64,000 nt of DNA from Diplonema papillatum (GCA_030068145.1 JAPJBO010000094.1:62001-126000); one strand, 5' to 3'. Numbered from the stretch's first letter, positions 43,233 through 54,275 are shown. A program made the numbers and translations. The notes: generated by a model from the sequence alone, not told the origin.

Positions 43233-43803
43233 ATACGGGGGGGGGAGATCTGTGACACCACAAAGTGTCCGGAAGGGGGAAATGTGAAAACGGGGGGTTG
43301 CCTAGAGGCTTTTCGTGTTATTCTGCAGATGCTTTGAGCATCTGCGAACGAATTAACTACGCCATAATATATTCTGGTGTAGTTCGTCCGTATGTGGTTA
43401 AGTGAGCTAATGGTGTCGTGGGGAAGTATCTTCGTCGTTACTGAAAAGAAGCTCCACCCAATGCTATCCCTGTCATTTTCAGTGCTGTTTGACTTTGCCT
43501 GGGCCGTACCAGAATCACTGGAAAATTTCATCTTGCGTCATGATCGAGTACAACTCTGGTGAAGGGTTTTATTAGCAGAATTAGTGAACATTTGACCGTT
43601 CACTAATTAAAACGGGCCTTCTGAGTGCACTTGACATACCGGGGGGCAAGCCCTGGAATCTTTCACAGTACTGACATAGACTGGTGAGCATTTGACCCTT
43701 CACTGCTGGGAGGCGAGACGACCGCGCTGGCTGATGGAACCCGTGCACCCTGAAAATTCCGCCCCTGGGCCCTACAAAGATTGGTCTCGTGTAGAAGGCC
43801 TCC

Positions 43804-44843
43804 CCCTAGGCATACATCCGATACGACTCGGATTCTCGCATATTCTCGTATTGAGGGTCGCGGCCCCGATTCTCGCAAAATTCTCGCATGATTCTCGCAA
43901 GTCTCGCATGATTCTCGCATATTCTCGCACGTGCGAGAATATGCGAAAGTGAGGTTACTCACAGTACGAGATGCTTGAACACATGAGAAACCGGCAGGAA
44001 TCAACGTTTTAGGTCGTCTCCGAGGCTGCTGTGGCGCATTTCTCCGCCACTGGGCCTCCGAACTTCTCCAGCTGCTGCTTCCTCTGTGTAGTGAACTTTC
44101 CATTCCTCCTCTGCCTTCACTGCCACAGTTCGCTTCGTCTGTTCGTGGATGCAGGCTTTCAAAGCTGTTTGTGAACTCGGAAACCGGATTTGCATGTGCT
44201 TTTAGCGTTATTTGTGGAGTAGGTCTCCTTGACTCGCTGTCCCTGGGCTCGCTAGATTCCAAGGGCTCGTGGACGTACCTGCCATCCAGAGAGCAACCTA
44301 ATAATGCACGTGAAAAGGCGGCCAACATTCCAAAAGCCGGTGCCTCTTAAGTCAGAGGCAATTGAATGTTAGCCACCAGCTCCGCGAAACAAGCTGTGGC
44401 AGAGGAAATCGTAGAAGAAAACACAAGAAGTCGAAGCTGAAGAAGTTGCGGGCACAGTGGCGGACGGAGCACTTGTTGCGAAGCGTGTTTTCGACCATTA
44501 TGCAAGCATTAAAAGCAATACCATGGAGCAACCAGAGTTGTTGTCGACATCATATTGTGTTGAGGTCTCCTTGCCTTGAAAGCAAGACACAATGCCAGCT
44601 GCAAGCTGCAGTTGGCGTAGCCTTATTTCGTTCTTTGCTATCTTCACTTGGCATTCCTGTCGGAGCCTCGAATACGGGTCAAATACATGGTTCTTGAGTG
44701 GTTTACACATTCTCGTATTTCACTGGTTTAAACATTCTCGTTTTTCACTCGTATCATTCTCGCATGCGAGAATATGCGAGAATTTCATGCGAGAATGCGA
44801 GAATCATTCTCGCATACGAGTCGGATCGGATGTATGCCTAGGG
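43804..44843. mobile_element. Element J, about 1.04 kb, with terminal inverted repeats
   Basis: CCCTAGGCATACATCCGATA at the left faces its near reverse complement, ending ATGTATGCCTAGGG, at the right, continuing as CGACTCG. ATTCTCGCA and TGCGAGAAT words are repeated about twenty times just inside both ends (43832-43950 and 44705-44815). Such subterminal arrays are typical transposase-binding regions. I cannot place it in a superfamily: the flanks (GCCTCC, TTGGCA) show no clear duplication. Interior open frames show no transposase motif, so it is probably non-autonomous. Confidence 0.8.
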
Positions 44844-44849
44844 TTGGCA

Positions 44850-45140
44850 GTATTATTGAGCTGACCGTTTATAATACAAACAATACAAATAGTTCAATTA
44901 TACAATAATACACAACAATACACCAGTACAATAATACACGGTGGACATGAGGCTAGCTTTTCTCCGCTAACCTTTCGTAGTTTCGTGATCCTTGTATACA
45001 AAAAGAGAAAATTCCGTGTTTGTAACAAGGTGTTTAACCGTTTACTGCGCTCGACCTGTGTGAGGAAAATGACGCTCCGCTCCGTGGCAAATGAGGGACA
45101 CGACGAGGCACAGGTGAACAACAATTTTTTTCGGCTTGCG
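44850..45140. other. No gene; ACAATA-rich stretch
   Basis: ACAATACA words recur about eight times at 44875-44935. Confidence 0.6.
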
Positions 45141-45145
45141 TAGCC

Positions 45146-45214
45146 TTTGTTTGTGCGCACAAGCGGAACTCACCTGCTTTGGTAAGTTCCATGTAGTACG
45201 CAGCCAACTTCTAT
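45146..45214 (+). repeat. Family K repeat
   Basis: TTTGTTTGTGCGCACAAGCG and AACTCACCTGCTTTGGTAAG, followed directly by Family E. Confidence 0.82.
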
Positions 45215-45216
45215 TT

Positions 45217-45306
45217 TTAGCGTTATTTGTGGATTAGAAGGTCGGTATTTTAAAGTCTCCGGTTGACCGTAGAGGCTTGGGTATGGCGGGGGGTTGAGAA
45301 AAGTAA
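45217..45306 (+). repeat. Family E element
   Basis: AGCGTTATTTGTGGATTAGA to GGCGGGGGGTTGAGAAAAGT. Confidence 0.92.
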
Positions 45307-45612
45307 AAGAGTGCTGCAAGATTTTTAGTACCAACAATGCATTGTTAACTTAACGCAAAAAAAAAAACGGTACAGTACGTCCCATCACGCTCAGACATCC
45401 AAGAACCCGACCATCTGTTGTGGCCGCTGATATGGCTTCGGTTAGCTGGGGGGTTCTTCCGGGGGGAGGTGGGGTCCGCGTAGTACTGTCGCACGAGAGA
45501 GAGAGAGAGAGAAAACAAAGAAACAATTGATTGTGTTGAGTCTCTCAACGTACCCTGACACGTGGTCAGAGTCTTGGTTACCTCTGCTTTCTTTTTCTTT
45601 TTTGCAGTTTTT

Positions 45613-46192
45613 AGAGTTGAAACTCCGGGGTTTTAAAGTCTCCGGGTGACGTTTGGCAATATGGGAAGATGTTTGGTACCCCGAAACCCCAGTTCCTCAG
45701 CAGAGTTCGTGCGTAGTTCGTGTGTAAGTCGAACTATCGTCAGTCGGAATCGTCGAAGTAGTTCGTGCGGGTTTTGTGAAACGGCGAGGGCTACAGTTTG
45801 TAAGTGTGCTGGACTTTTTCGCCGCAGCGGCAAGTTTCGACGGTGGTACACACGGCGGCTACTTTCGCGTCGCAGATGTTCGTGTACAATACATATAGCC
45901 ACATGGAGTATAAACATGTAGCCCTGCCCGTATTGTGTTGCTTCTGCGTAGTTTGTGTGTATAAGTCGAACTTCGAGTGCGTGAACCCCTCTGAAGAAAG
46001 ATCCATCGCACTAGTTCCAGGCTGCTCAGCCCGCGTGGAGTTCTTGAGTACTTCGTTACTTCGGTTTTCGGGGGTACCAATATTTCCTTTGTGCTCTGTG
46101 TGCTCTTGAGGGTGGTGGTTACACGAGGTAAGAAAATCGGTATGTACCTTTGTTGTTGGTCATTGGTGGTTTCGGCCGTTGTCCACATTTGT
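45613..46192 (+). repeat. Family F long form, split by Family G
   Basis: AGAGTTGAAACTCCGGGGTT lacks the AAGTTCGCTTG segment. After GGGAAGATGT the Family G element intervenes, and F resumes at TTTCCTTTGTGCTCTG and TGGTTACACGAGGTAAGAAA. Confidence 0.82.
45673..46080 (+). mobile_element. Family G element, 408 bp
   Basis: The terminal inverted repeats are TTGGTACCCCGAAACCCC and GGTTTTCGGGGGTACCAA. Comparison with 49960-49985 (GGAAGATGTATCCTTTGTGC) shows the insertion site. No duplication longer than 2 bp is evident. TTGGTACCCC-like ends also occur at 15190. Confidence 0.85.
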
Positions 46193-46261
46193 GTACATTT
46201 TTTTGTGTACGGGAAGGCATCGGTTGGAGTTCCACGGTTGCCGTGAACCCTCCAGAACCTC

Positions 46262-46490
46262 CCCCCTCCCCCCCTTTTAAAATTTCCACGGACGTGTCAC
46301 GGCACGTCCAACCAGTTAGAAACCTTTGCACCGACCACACCATGGACACCACGACCGCACCCCGGGCACCACACGACCACACCACGGATACCACGACCAC
46401 ACCACGACACCACGACCGCACCACGGGCAGACCCCCCCCCCTCCCCAATTTTAAAATCCACGGACGTGTCACGGCACGTCCAACGGGAAA
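46262..46490. repeat. ACCACGAC-rich minisatellite between direct repeats
   Basis: CACGGACGTGTCACGGCACG occurs at 46288 and 46459. Between them are repeats of ACCACACCA, GGACACCACGACC and related words. Confidence 0.85.
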
Positions 46491-46560
46491 AAATAAGGCT
46501 CGAGACCCCCTCCCCCCTCACGGACGTTGTCCCTGGAATTCCAACGGATGCCCTCCCTAC

Positions 46561-46761
46561 GCGTCGTATACGGATTGTAGCGCAACGCCAGCCTCAAAGG
46601 CAATGTTGGGTGAATCAGCCAAACGGTGCGCCTGTTGCAGATCTCCGTAGGTAACAACATACATAATTTCGTAGGTGGAAAATATTGTCAAAGGTTGATG
46701 GCGGAGTGAAAGCGAGGGTCATCAGCCAGAACGGAAGCTCGTAGGTTAATCCGAAGCGAGG
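46561..46761 (+). rRNA. LSU rRNA block 2 (domain II/III boundary region)
   Basis: The match is weaker than the other blocks but extended: GCCTCAAAGGCAATGTTGGG, GAATCAGCCAAACGG, TTGCAGATCTCCGTAGGTAA, CAACA, AAAATATTGTCAAAGG, GGAGTGAAAGCGAGGGTCAT, CAGCCAG and GTAGGTTAATCCGAAGCG. These follow the order of the canonical eukaryotic stretch AACGGCC..AGTGCAGATCTTGG..GTAGTAGCAAATATTCAAA..GAAGTGG..CAACAGCAGTTG..GGGTTAGTCGATCCTAAG. It falls where expected, between blocks 1 and 3. Edges are uncertain. Confidence 0.6.
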
Positions 46762-46817
46762 TTTCTTTCATTTTTTGTGGTGGAATTCCCATATATCCCA
46801 ACTTGAAATTTGTACCT

Positions 46818-46865
46818 TATATCCCAATGGGATTGCCTTGGGCAAGGCAATCCCATTGGGATATA
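46818..46865. repeat. Perfect inverted repeat, 22-bp arms, 4-base loop
   Basis: TATATCCCAATGGGATTGCC with TT is mirrored exactly after GGGC. ATATCCCA or TGGGATAT words recur at 46795, 46890 and 46945, so it may be the core of a small element about 180 bp long. Confidence 0.95.
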
Positions 46866-46999
46866 TAGGAACAAAACGTGTTCGCTGGGATATGAGGGAA
46901 CAAAATTTGTTGTCCCGTTAGGAACACAATTTGAAGTGGTGGGATATAAGGGAATTTTACCTTCACTTCTTGCTGCAACGCTTGAGTTTCGTGTTGTGC

Positions 47000-47740
47000 G
47001 CTGCTGTACCCAATGAAATGCGAACCCTGTGGGCCTGTGGCTTTCAAAAAATGATTGCCCGACTGGCCGCGTTTCGCAAAGCCGGCCCCTTTTTGGCCCA
47101 ACTTCGGAATAACCATGAGTCTGCTGATACCACACACATACGCAGGTGCTCACACAATGTTGTTAGACGAGATAAAGAAAGCAGCGCAGCCACACTGCTA
47201 TGAAGTCGCAGGGGCAGCAGTGCTGGAGTGTCTGGAGCCGGGAGTGCGGTGCTGCGACGAAAGAACGGCCCCTCCTTGCGAAGCTTCGAGAGATGCAGGG
47301 AAGTACTGCCCTGAGAGTGCGCGGAATTCTAGTTCGAGCGAATGAGCCCCTCCGGAGGGCACTCGCCCTGAGAGTGCCAGAGTTTTCACGACACGCGCCG
47401 TTTCACAGCTTCACTGAGGAGCTGATGCACCTCGAAAGTCTATAAGAGTTTGGATTAGAATGCAAGAATCTGTAGCGATAATCTGAATCTATAAGAGAAC
47501 TTCACACAGCCTTCAGGGTGTTGTTGGTTAAAAGAGTTAAAAGTAAAGCGACCTCGCCCAAGCTCGTTTCCCCGAGTTCACCCAGTCATTCAACATTCCC
47601 TTGCGACAGTGATACCAGCTACAAAGACGTGTTCTTCTTCTCCCTTTCTTCAAGGCAGTTCTCGTCGGACAATACGAAGCGCAGAAACTTAAGAGCTGTC
47701 GACGATTTCCGTCGTTCTGGTGTCTGGCGCCTTCACTGTT
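47000..47740. other. No recognisable gene
   Basis: CCTGAGAGTGC words repeat at 47310 and 47371. GACCTCGCCCAAGCTCGTTT, TCCCTTGCGACAGTGATACC and ACAAAGACGTGTTCTT at 47550-47635 recur at 59850-59925, so part of this is a dispersed repeat. Confidence 0.5.
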
Positions 47741-47743
47741 TTT

Positions 47744-47812
47744 CGAGTGTAAGTTCGCTTAGAGATCCGCGGTGTTAAAGTATCCGGGTGACCATTGTCG
47801 TACATGCTCCTT
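47744..47812 (+). repeat. Family F element, diverged
   Basis: CGAGTGTAAGTTCGCTTAGA and GTATCCGGGTGACCATTGTC. Confidence 0.75.
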
Positions 47813-47814
47813 TA

Positions 47815-48528
47815 AATAATCGCATACTAGTCTGTGTATCGTATCTGCGGTAGGGGCAGTACGTGTGTGAATGTGTGCCTTTGTTGCATCTTGCCGACTA
47901 TTCGACTCATTTTAGAGCGCGCTCTCATCTCCTATGGGTCTCGTACTGTCCAGTTCTTGCGACCGGCACCGAGTTCACGTTGGGTAGGAATGCGTTCTCG
48001 TTTTTTCCTGCAAATCTGCGCGCATGCTTCACAGTCATCCTGCTGCCCTGAGGATGCGATGATATCGTTTGTTGACTAGCAATTGGCTCGACACATAACC
48101 CCGACGTAAACGCGGAGCTGAAGCTGCTTTCAGAGAAAATACTGAGGCTGCTTCGCTTCGACCCCCCCCCCCCCCCCCCAGCTGGATGTTTCCACCGCGC
48201 TCGCTTATATACTTATAGATCTTTGTCTTGCTTTCTTATATTATTTTTGTGCTTTGCAATCGCGATCCCGAAGGACGACTAGCTTAGTTCGTATGTTGGA
48301 GTATCTTTTTTGCACGTGCGGGTATGAAACAGGGGAGGCGTGGTTTAATAATGCTCAGCCGGGACTTCGCCTGTCGTGCATGCTTAAGGCTGCCTACCGG
48401 GTTCTTTGAAGGAGGTTGCTGCTTGTCCTTTTTGATTTGATTCGGCTTCACCTACGAGAAGTTCACCAGCCGCAAAACCGCAGCACACATATTGTAGAAT
48501 GCAAGCAAATCACTTCTTAGCTTTTTTT
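47815..48528. other. No gene; C19 tract at about 48162
   Basis: No coding support. A truncated Family F start (AGAGTAAAAG) follows at 48529. Confidence 0.5.
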
Positions 48529-48556
48529 AGAGTAAAAGTTTTTTGGCTGCCGTTTG

Positions 48557-48616
48557 CAGTGTGCACGCTATCTGCCGGCTTGCCGGCCGATTCATTTCGC
48601 AGCGGTTTCCCCCACC
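48557..48616 (+). mobile_element. hAT-3 left end
   Basis: CAGTGTGCACGCTATCTGCC and GGCTTGCCGGCCGATTCATT, near-identical to 61220-61282; both stop after TTTCCCCC(C)AC. Confidence 0.75.
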
Positions 48617-48775
48617 CTAGGCATACTGTGCATACGAGTCGTATTCTCGTCTAGACTCGTATTTCGGTTTTCGGAGCAAATTCTCGCCAAACGGCTCGTA
48701 TTCTCGTACCAAACTTGTCTAAACTCGTCTAAACCCGTCTAAACTCGTATTGACGAGTTTAGACGAGTACAGGCT
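48614..48775. mobile_element. Element J relative or solo end
   Basis: CCCTAGGCATACTGTGCATA and CGAGTCGTATTCTCGTC resemble the J terminus. Then come GTCTAAACTCGTCTAAAC repeats and an inverted ACGAGTTTAGACGAG, forming a short palindromic array. Confidence 0.65.
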
Positions 48776-48779
48776 ATTT

Positions 48780-49725
48780 TCACTGTGGAACACGGTATTT
48801 GGCCTTCTGTGCTACTTTCCTTCATCACAAAGGTATCCTGCGACCCGCTGTTCCTCATATACTTCAGCTCCTGCATTCCAAGAATTCCTGCTCCAACTGT
48901 CGCTTTTCAGCCTACGGTTTTCAGGGCTACGGTTGGATAATTTGAGGATGACCAGCCGCACGAAGAAGTGCGTAGTTTTGTTGTTGAAGACCAAGAAGAT
49001 CGCAACAGCATCGGCAAAATAGGCGAGACGGGGGTCCGGTACACTTGAATGTCTACAAACCAGCAAAGTACCCCATCACGACTTCAGGTCAAGCATATGG
49101 AGGCGGTGCCGCGACGACCACGTGCTGTGCGCCGCGTTGAGAAGGGAGCCATTCTCGCAGGATACTTGGTGCTCGCCGTGACTTCTTTGCACCGGGAGAT
49201 GAGAGCAGGGAAATGTTAACGAGGGTTTAGCACGAGACGGATGATGGGCCACATGATTGGTCCCATGATAGCCCATAAGCAAGCACGCTCGGCCACCATG
49301 TTTCCCCAGTCACCCACGTATGTTCCGTCGATCAGGGACGCCAGGCCCGGAGAGTTGCAAGCTTTTTTTGGCCTCGCGAGTTCCTGACTAACGAACTGCA
49401 CCAACAAGCGTGACGGTCAGAATGTTGAAGTTGCTTGGGTGAGGGCGGTACTATTGGTGTTGGCAGCGTCGACATCAATTTTATCACGGTTCTGCAGCTG
49501 CCATCACTTCCTCTTTGGTCGCGTTGCGTCTTTTATGGACCAGAACCAGCCCAGGAAAGGTTTTCCTCCGGACACAACATTTCTTTGCACCAAAGAATAT
49601 GTCCCAAAAATGGCCTTGTGGCAAAATACCCTAGTAATCGTACACGAGAATACGACTTGTATGCACTGTATGCGGGCCCCCCCGCGTTACAACCCCCGGA
49701 GGCATGAACTGGTCTGATCGGCAGA
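48780..49725. other. No recognisable gene
   Basis: Short open frames without motifs. Confidence 0.4.
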
Positions 49726-49730
49726 CTTTT

Positions 49731-49831
49731 AAAAATCAGCCGGCCGATTATCGGTCGGTCGGTTTTTTAAGTTTCTTTTTTTCCGGCCGAAATCGGCCGC
49801 CTTTTTCCTTAGCGCGAGCACTGGCCGTTCG
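49731..49831 (+). mobile_element. hAT-3 right end
   Basis: AATCAGCCGGCCGATTATCG, TCCGGCCGAAATCGGCCGCC and TTAGCGCGAGCACTG. Confidence 0.75.
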
Positions 49832-49844
49832 TTGCAACCTTCCT

Positions 49845-49893
49845 AGAGTGAGAGTTCGGCTGAGAATCAGGTATCGGAAGTCTCCGATTGAGC
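49845..49893 (+). repeat. Family F element, diverged
   Basis: AGAGTGAGAGTTCGGCTGAG and GAAGTCTCCGATTGAGCC, directly before another F copy. Confidence 0.7.
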
Positions 49894-49902
49894 CGTTTAT
49901 TT

Positions 49903-50205
49903 AGAGTGAAAGTTCGCTTGAAACTCCGGGGGTTTAAAGTCTCCGGGTGACCTTCGTCGTTATGGGAAGATGTATCCTTTGTGCTCTGAGTGTCGCACGG
50001 GTGATGGTTACACGAGGTAAGAGGATCAGTAGGTACCTTAGTTGTTGGTCATTGGTGGTTTCGGCCATTGTCCACATACCTTACTTACGGTAGGCCCTCT
50101 CAGTATGGTGCCGCAGTAGGTGACTGTCTGTCTTCTTGGTACTGTATGACTGTCTCTTTTCGTGAATTTGTGCTGCTTATGGTTTGCGCAGGTTGAATAT
50201 TTAGA
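49903..50205 (+). repeat. Family F, long form
   Basis: Colinear with 9798-10090 from AGAGTGAAAGTTCGCTTGAA to GGTTTGCGCAGGTTGAATAT. Confidence 0.9.
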
Positions 50206-50479
50206 AGTGCGGTTTTCTGCAAAGCATCTGCGGCTGAACGCACTACGACAGCAGGATGACAATTCCCTGACTTGCGCGGCCTCGTCCCGAGTCTGCCATC
50301 CGCGAATACCTGCCTGCATTCTATGTGAAGCTGTGTAACATGTCACTTTTTGCATTGGTGTCTGACCTTTGAAATCGATCACAGGTCAAAACAGCGCCAA
50401 GGAGCATTGGTTCGGAACCAGTGCGGGTAGTGTCCACAAGCCCCCAAATCTAGATTGATTTTTCTTCTCCTTGTATAGG

Positions 50480-51123
50480 CAGTGCTCCCGCTAACCTCAC
50501 TTCTGGTGAGGAATTCAGATACCCTGCTTTTGGGCTTTTTTTTTTGTGCCCCCCCCCCCAAAGTTTTCCCCCCGTGCTGTGCAGGTTATTAGCTTCGTTT
50601 CTGCCTCGCTTTCTCGACCAACTATCTGAGACCGAGAAGCTTTTCTCGAGGGGAGCACCAGAATCTTTCAAGGGGGGTCCGGGGGGTCTGCCCCCCGGCG
50701 AACGGTACGGTACAGGTGGAGAAAGTTTGCACTTCTCGGTCTGTTTGTCACAATAAACACTGCATCTTCCTGAAGGCAACAGCCCATTTCAAATTCAACC
50801 CCCACTCGATACTGTGTGCTGGTAAATCATTGCCACGAGTAGATGCAGACCAGAGATCACATGGAACAAGGCGTGTCAAGAAATCCGGAGCGGCTTCTGA
50901 GCCTCGACTCTCTTTCTCGGCTCCAGCCCCTGTGGCAGCTCCCGACTTCTACCCGGCAGCCCATGCCCAGCAGAGAGTAGACCGTGATGCAGTGCTTTGG
51001 CTACACGATACTACCAACGGGAAAAAGGTGAGGAACTCCTCATGAGGAATTCCTCACCCTCTTTTTTCGAGCCTCTTTTTTTTTTGAGGAATTCCTCGCA
51101 CTTTTTCGTTAGCGGGAGCACTG
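50480..51123 (+). mobile_element. hAT-1, 644 bp, with 8-bp duplication
   Basis: The termini are CAGTGCTCCCGCTAACCTCA and TTCGTTAGCGGGAGCACTG. The flanks are TGTATAGG (50472-50479) and TGTATAAG (51124-51131), an 8-bp duplication with one change, which is the hAT hallmark. No transposase frame is present. The interior GGTCCGGGGGGTCTGCCCCC and GGCGAACGGTACGGTACAGG are shared with the other two copies. Confidence 0.92.
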
Positions 51124-51374
51124 TGTATAAGCACCTGCTTTGTAGGAAATACTTGAGGAGGCTGCCAGCTGCAAAGGATCAAAGGAGGTAAATGTGCTGT
51201 AGCTCACGAAACACAGGTGAATCTGGGTTTAGTGGCGAGTGTAAGCGTTCAACAAAAAGAATTTTTTTAAGAATCCGGTGCTTTTGAGTCTCCGGGTTGG
51301 CAGTTGAGGCTGAGGCGGGAGGGTGGTGTCGTTTTCAGTTGGGTCTGAGAGGTTCGCTTCTTGCATGTTGTGCC

Positions 51375-51520
51375 CGCAATGAAGTGTCAGCTTGGAACTG
51401 TTACGAACAAGAGGAATCCAACTGGTTAATTAAACCACAGCATTTCGCTTCATCACAGCGGTGGCGAGTGGAATGTGACTTCTGCCCAGTGCCCTGAATG
51501 TCAACGCTGAGAGATCAGGT

Positions 51521-51580
<60 letters not shown>

Positions 51581-51695
51581 TTCTAATTAAAGACGCGCAT
51601 GAATGGACCAATGAGATTCCTTCTGTCCCTACCTACTATCTGGCGAAACAGCAGTCAAGGGAACGGACTTGAAACTGTCAGCGGGGACGCAGGGG
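51375..51695 (+). rRNA. LSU rRNA block 3 (domain IV)
   Basis: A strong match. GAACAAGAGGAATCCAACTG, GGTTAATTAAA, TGTGACTTCTGCCCAGTGCC, CTGAATGTCAACGC, AAGCGCGGGTAAACGGCGGG, AGTAACTATGACTCTCTTAA, GGTAGCCAAATGCCTCGTC, GACGCGCATGAATGG, CTACCTACTATCTGGCGAAA, GGGAACGGACTTG and GTCAGCGGGG follow canonical order. The usual R2 retrotransposon target (CTCTTAAGGTAGCC) is uninterrupted. In the helix CGTCTTCTAATTAAAGACG two positions differ from the common eukaryotic form, yet pairing is kept. After TCAGCGGGG the canonical AAGACCCTGTTGAGC is missing, and the rRNA resumes near 54545. Confidence 0.95.
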
Positions 51696-51699
51696 CAAC

Positions 51700-53465
51700 C
51701 GTAGCCAGGTGTGCCTAAGCTTCCGGAGGGTGGCGCCTGTTGTTGACCGCCTTGTTCGCTTGTTTGGGATCACCGGCGCCGTCTTCGCCAACGAACAAGT
51801 CGCATAGAAGGAGCAAGCAGCGCGTGGAACAAGGGCAAATACAACTACGATGCCCTGAACGCTGCGGTACTGTGAACAACGCCCAGGAGGTCACGTTCCT
51901 TTGCCAGAAAAACGAGAATGCATGACGAGAATACACACAGAACTGACGCGCGCTGAAGTAAGCAGCATCCGACAGGCTTGAAGGTTCACGTCGTCTGTCT
52001 ACCAGCTTGGTACCTGGACTGTGAAGAGCATCATGCTTCTTGGCTGGTGCGGAACAATTTTCTTGTCTATCTGATTGGTTCGAAGATAGGGCGCTGCAGT
52101 CAATCTCAAAGGAGGAAACGTGATGTAGCCCACACGAAACACATGTAAATCTGGGTTTGGTGTCAGGCCGGCTGAAATCAGCCGCTTTTTTCCTTAGCGC
52201 GAACACTGAAGAAGCCAGACTTAGCCAGTACTTTTCTCGTCACCGGTTGACAGCTGAGGTGGGGTGGTTGTCTTTTCAGTGGGTCCAAGCCTGTGAACAC
52301 ACGTTTTTGTTTGTCATACTTCTATCCGGACTGTAGCTTCTGTTTGCGCAAGTTCGCTTGCAATCAGTCTTTTCGCACAACGAAAGGGTAATGCACATGA
52401 ATTGTCTTGTTGGCGCTCGCACTGTGCCGAGCACTGCCACCCCAAGAGAAAATAGTATACGAGCCTGTTGGTGAGTGAACATGATCGTTAGGATAATCTC
52501 CTCCCAAGCACTGTCAGCGTTCTCTTTCGAGTTCCTTTTTTTGATTTTTTTTTTTTTTTCTTTAGAAAGAATAGGCACCTAATTCGTAGGAGTACGCGAA
52601 AAGACCGCCAGTTGCAATTACAAGGGAGGAGATGCGCGCCACGTACGTCCAAAAATATATCAGTCAATAGTTGATTGTGCAACCGAAAAAGTCTAAGTAT
52701 TGGGTGTAAAACCAGAGATGTGGCATGCATCAAAAAACTATCAACCAGCACCATTTTTTGAACGCGCTCGAACTCGATCTTTCCATTGTGTGCCTTCTCG
52801 GTTGCTGGAGCTCGACAGACCGTTGCTTTTCGCGCTAGCGTTCAATTCAGACCTGCGACGAGCGTGTTCAAAAGAGGTGCCGCACGGAAAGACGGTGCTG
52901 AATGCCCGGACTGAAGGTCGGTGCGGAGTCGCGTTTTCCGAGGGCAACAGTCGATCGAGGCCAAACAGTGTTTCTTCAACGTGGCCTCTCGCAGTGTCTC
53001 AAAGTCGGCTGGCAGGTGGAAAAGCCACCTTCTTGCCTGGGGGGGGGCCCTCGCGGCAATCCGGAAAACTCGAGTGCAAACCCAACTTTTCTCCCGGGCA
53101 AAAGAAAAACAGCCATAACCGCCGACGCACTGACTGTTCTGCATCACTCTAGGGCCAAGCAATACAAGCCGAGTTTTCTGCACTACAGGCTGCGTTTCTG
53201 CCTGCAGGCATTTTTGGTTTCAAGAGCGCTAATCAGACTCGGAAGAAGCCGAAGTCGGAAGGTTTCCTGGAAACGGCCCTTGCACCGAAAGTAGCCCTCT
53301 CGTGATGAAACAAGTCAGCGAATCGGCAGTAAACCTATCTTCTTCCCTCGAGGAACGTCGATTTCTAGCGATACTTGTGGATTGGAAGGTTTTCTCTCGG
53401 TCAATAAATAGCTATTGGCGATCTAAAGGACCCACCAAGACGAAGCGAAAACGGAGTGAAAGCAT
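51700..53465. other. Interval between LSU blocks, no gene seen
   Basis: It contains a hAT-3 right end at 52166-52208 (GGCTGAAATCAGCCGCTTTT, AGCGCGAACACTG), a worn D/E core at 52230 and a T-run at 52541. GGCAGTTGAGGCTGAGGCGG before it (51298) is a similar core. No piece of the missing rRNA segment could be recognised. Confidence 0.5.
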
Positions 53466-53470
53466 TTTTT

Positions 53471-53495
53471 AGAGTTATAGTTCGCTTGAGAATTT
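53471..53495 (+). repeat. Family F start
   Basis: AGAGTTATAGTTCGCTTGAG after T6, then unrelated sequence. Confidence 0.65.
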
Positions 53496-53595
53496 TTTGT
53501 ACGCAGAATCAGATGCCGACTGATGGATCACTTTTTCAGTTCTCTTTTTCTCTTTTTCATCGCTCTCATGCAAATGATGGGGGGTGGGGTCTCGG

Positions 53596-53860
53596 GGGGG
53601 AAATTCTTAGTTTAGTGGTTGGGCAGGGTATTGCCTCCTGGAAGGGGTGGGGGATGCCAAGAACGTGCTTAGCACCGTGTGCCCTGTCTGCTCCGTCCGT
53701 GTTTCGGTCCTTTAAGCCACAGCGCAGAACCAGGTTGTCTGCAGACAGGGCAGCAATGTGTAGTCGGTTTTTTACCAGGCGGGTCGTCTGTTCGTCGCAG
53801 CCAGAACCACCATACTACGAGAAATCCGTCTCGGGGGAGGGCCCCCCCCCCCCAGGGGTG
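53596..53860 (+). repeat. Family B repeat, diverged
   Basis: GGGGGGAAATTCTTAGTTTA, GATGCCAAGAACGTGCTTAG and GTCTGCAGACAGGGCAGC. Poly-C tracts follow at 53909-53940 and 54018-54030. Confidence 0.82.
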
Positions 53861-54275
53861 GCCCTAAGCGGCCAGATTGCGGAGTCGTTGGCAGAATCGG
53901 ACCTGACCCCCCCCCCCCCCCCCCACCCACCCCCCCCCCACTATATAGGCTACTTCACTGGTGGAGGGGGGGGTCCCTTGCAAAGTCGTTGGGGGCCCTC
54001 AGGGTAGTGTCAGCACTGCCCCCCCCCCCCGACAACAGCGTCTGGGTTATGAATTTAGTTGATTAAAACTCTGCGCGTTCATCTTACTTGAGATTGCGGC
54101 CCCTTAGAACGCGCTGACTTGTCTTTTTTTCCCCGGTGCAATCGCAAAGTAAATCCACAGAGTGGACGTGGGGGCTGCCGTGTGGAATGGTGATGTGCTC
54201 AACACTGCGGGGCTGTGAGAGGAGGGGTGCGGTTGATGATTTTTTTCTCTTTCGTGTCTTCTACAGTGTCATGGG

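Noticed and set aside
47100..51370. LSU rRNA segment between blocks 2 and 3
   Set aside because: I looked for its conserved motifs (for example the GGGAAGTCGGCAAAATAGATCC type) and could not find them.
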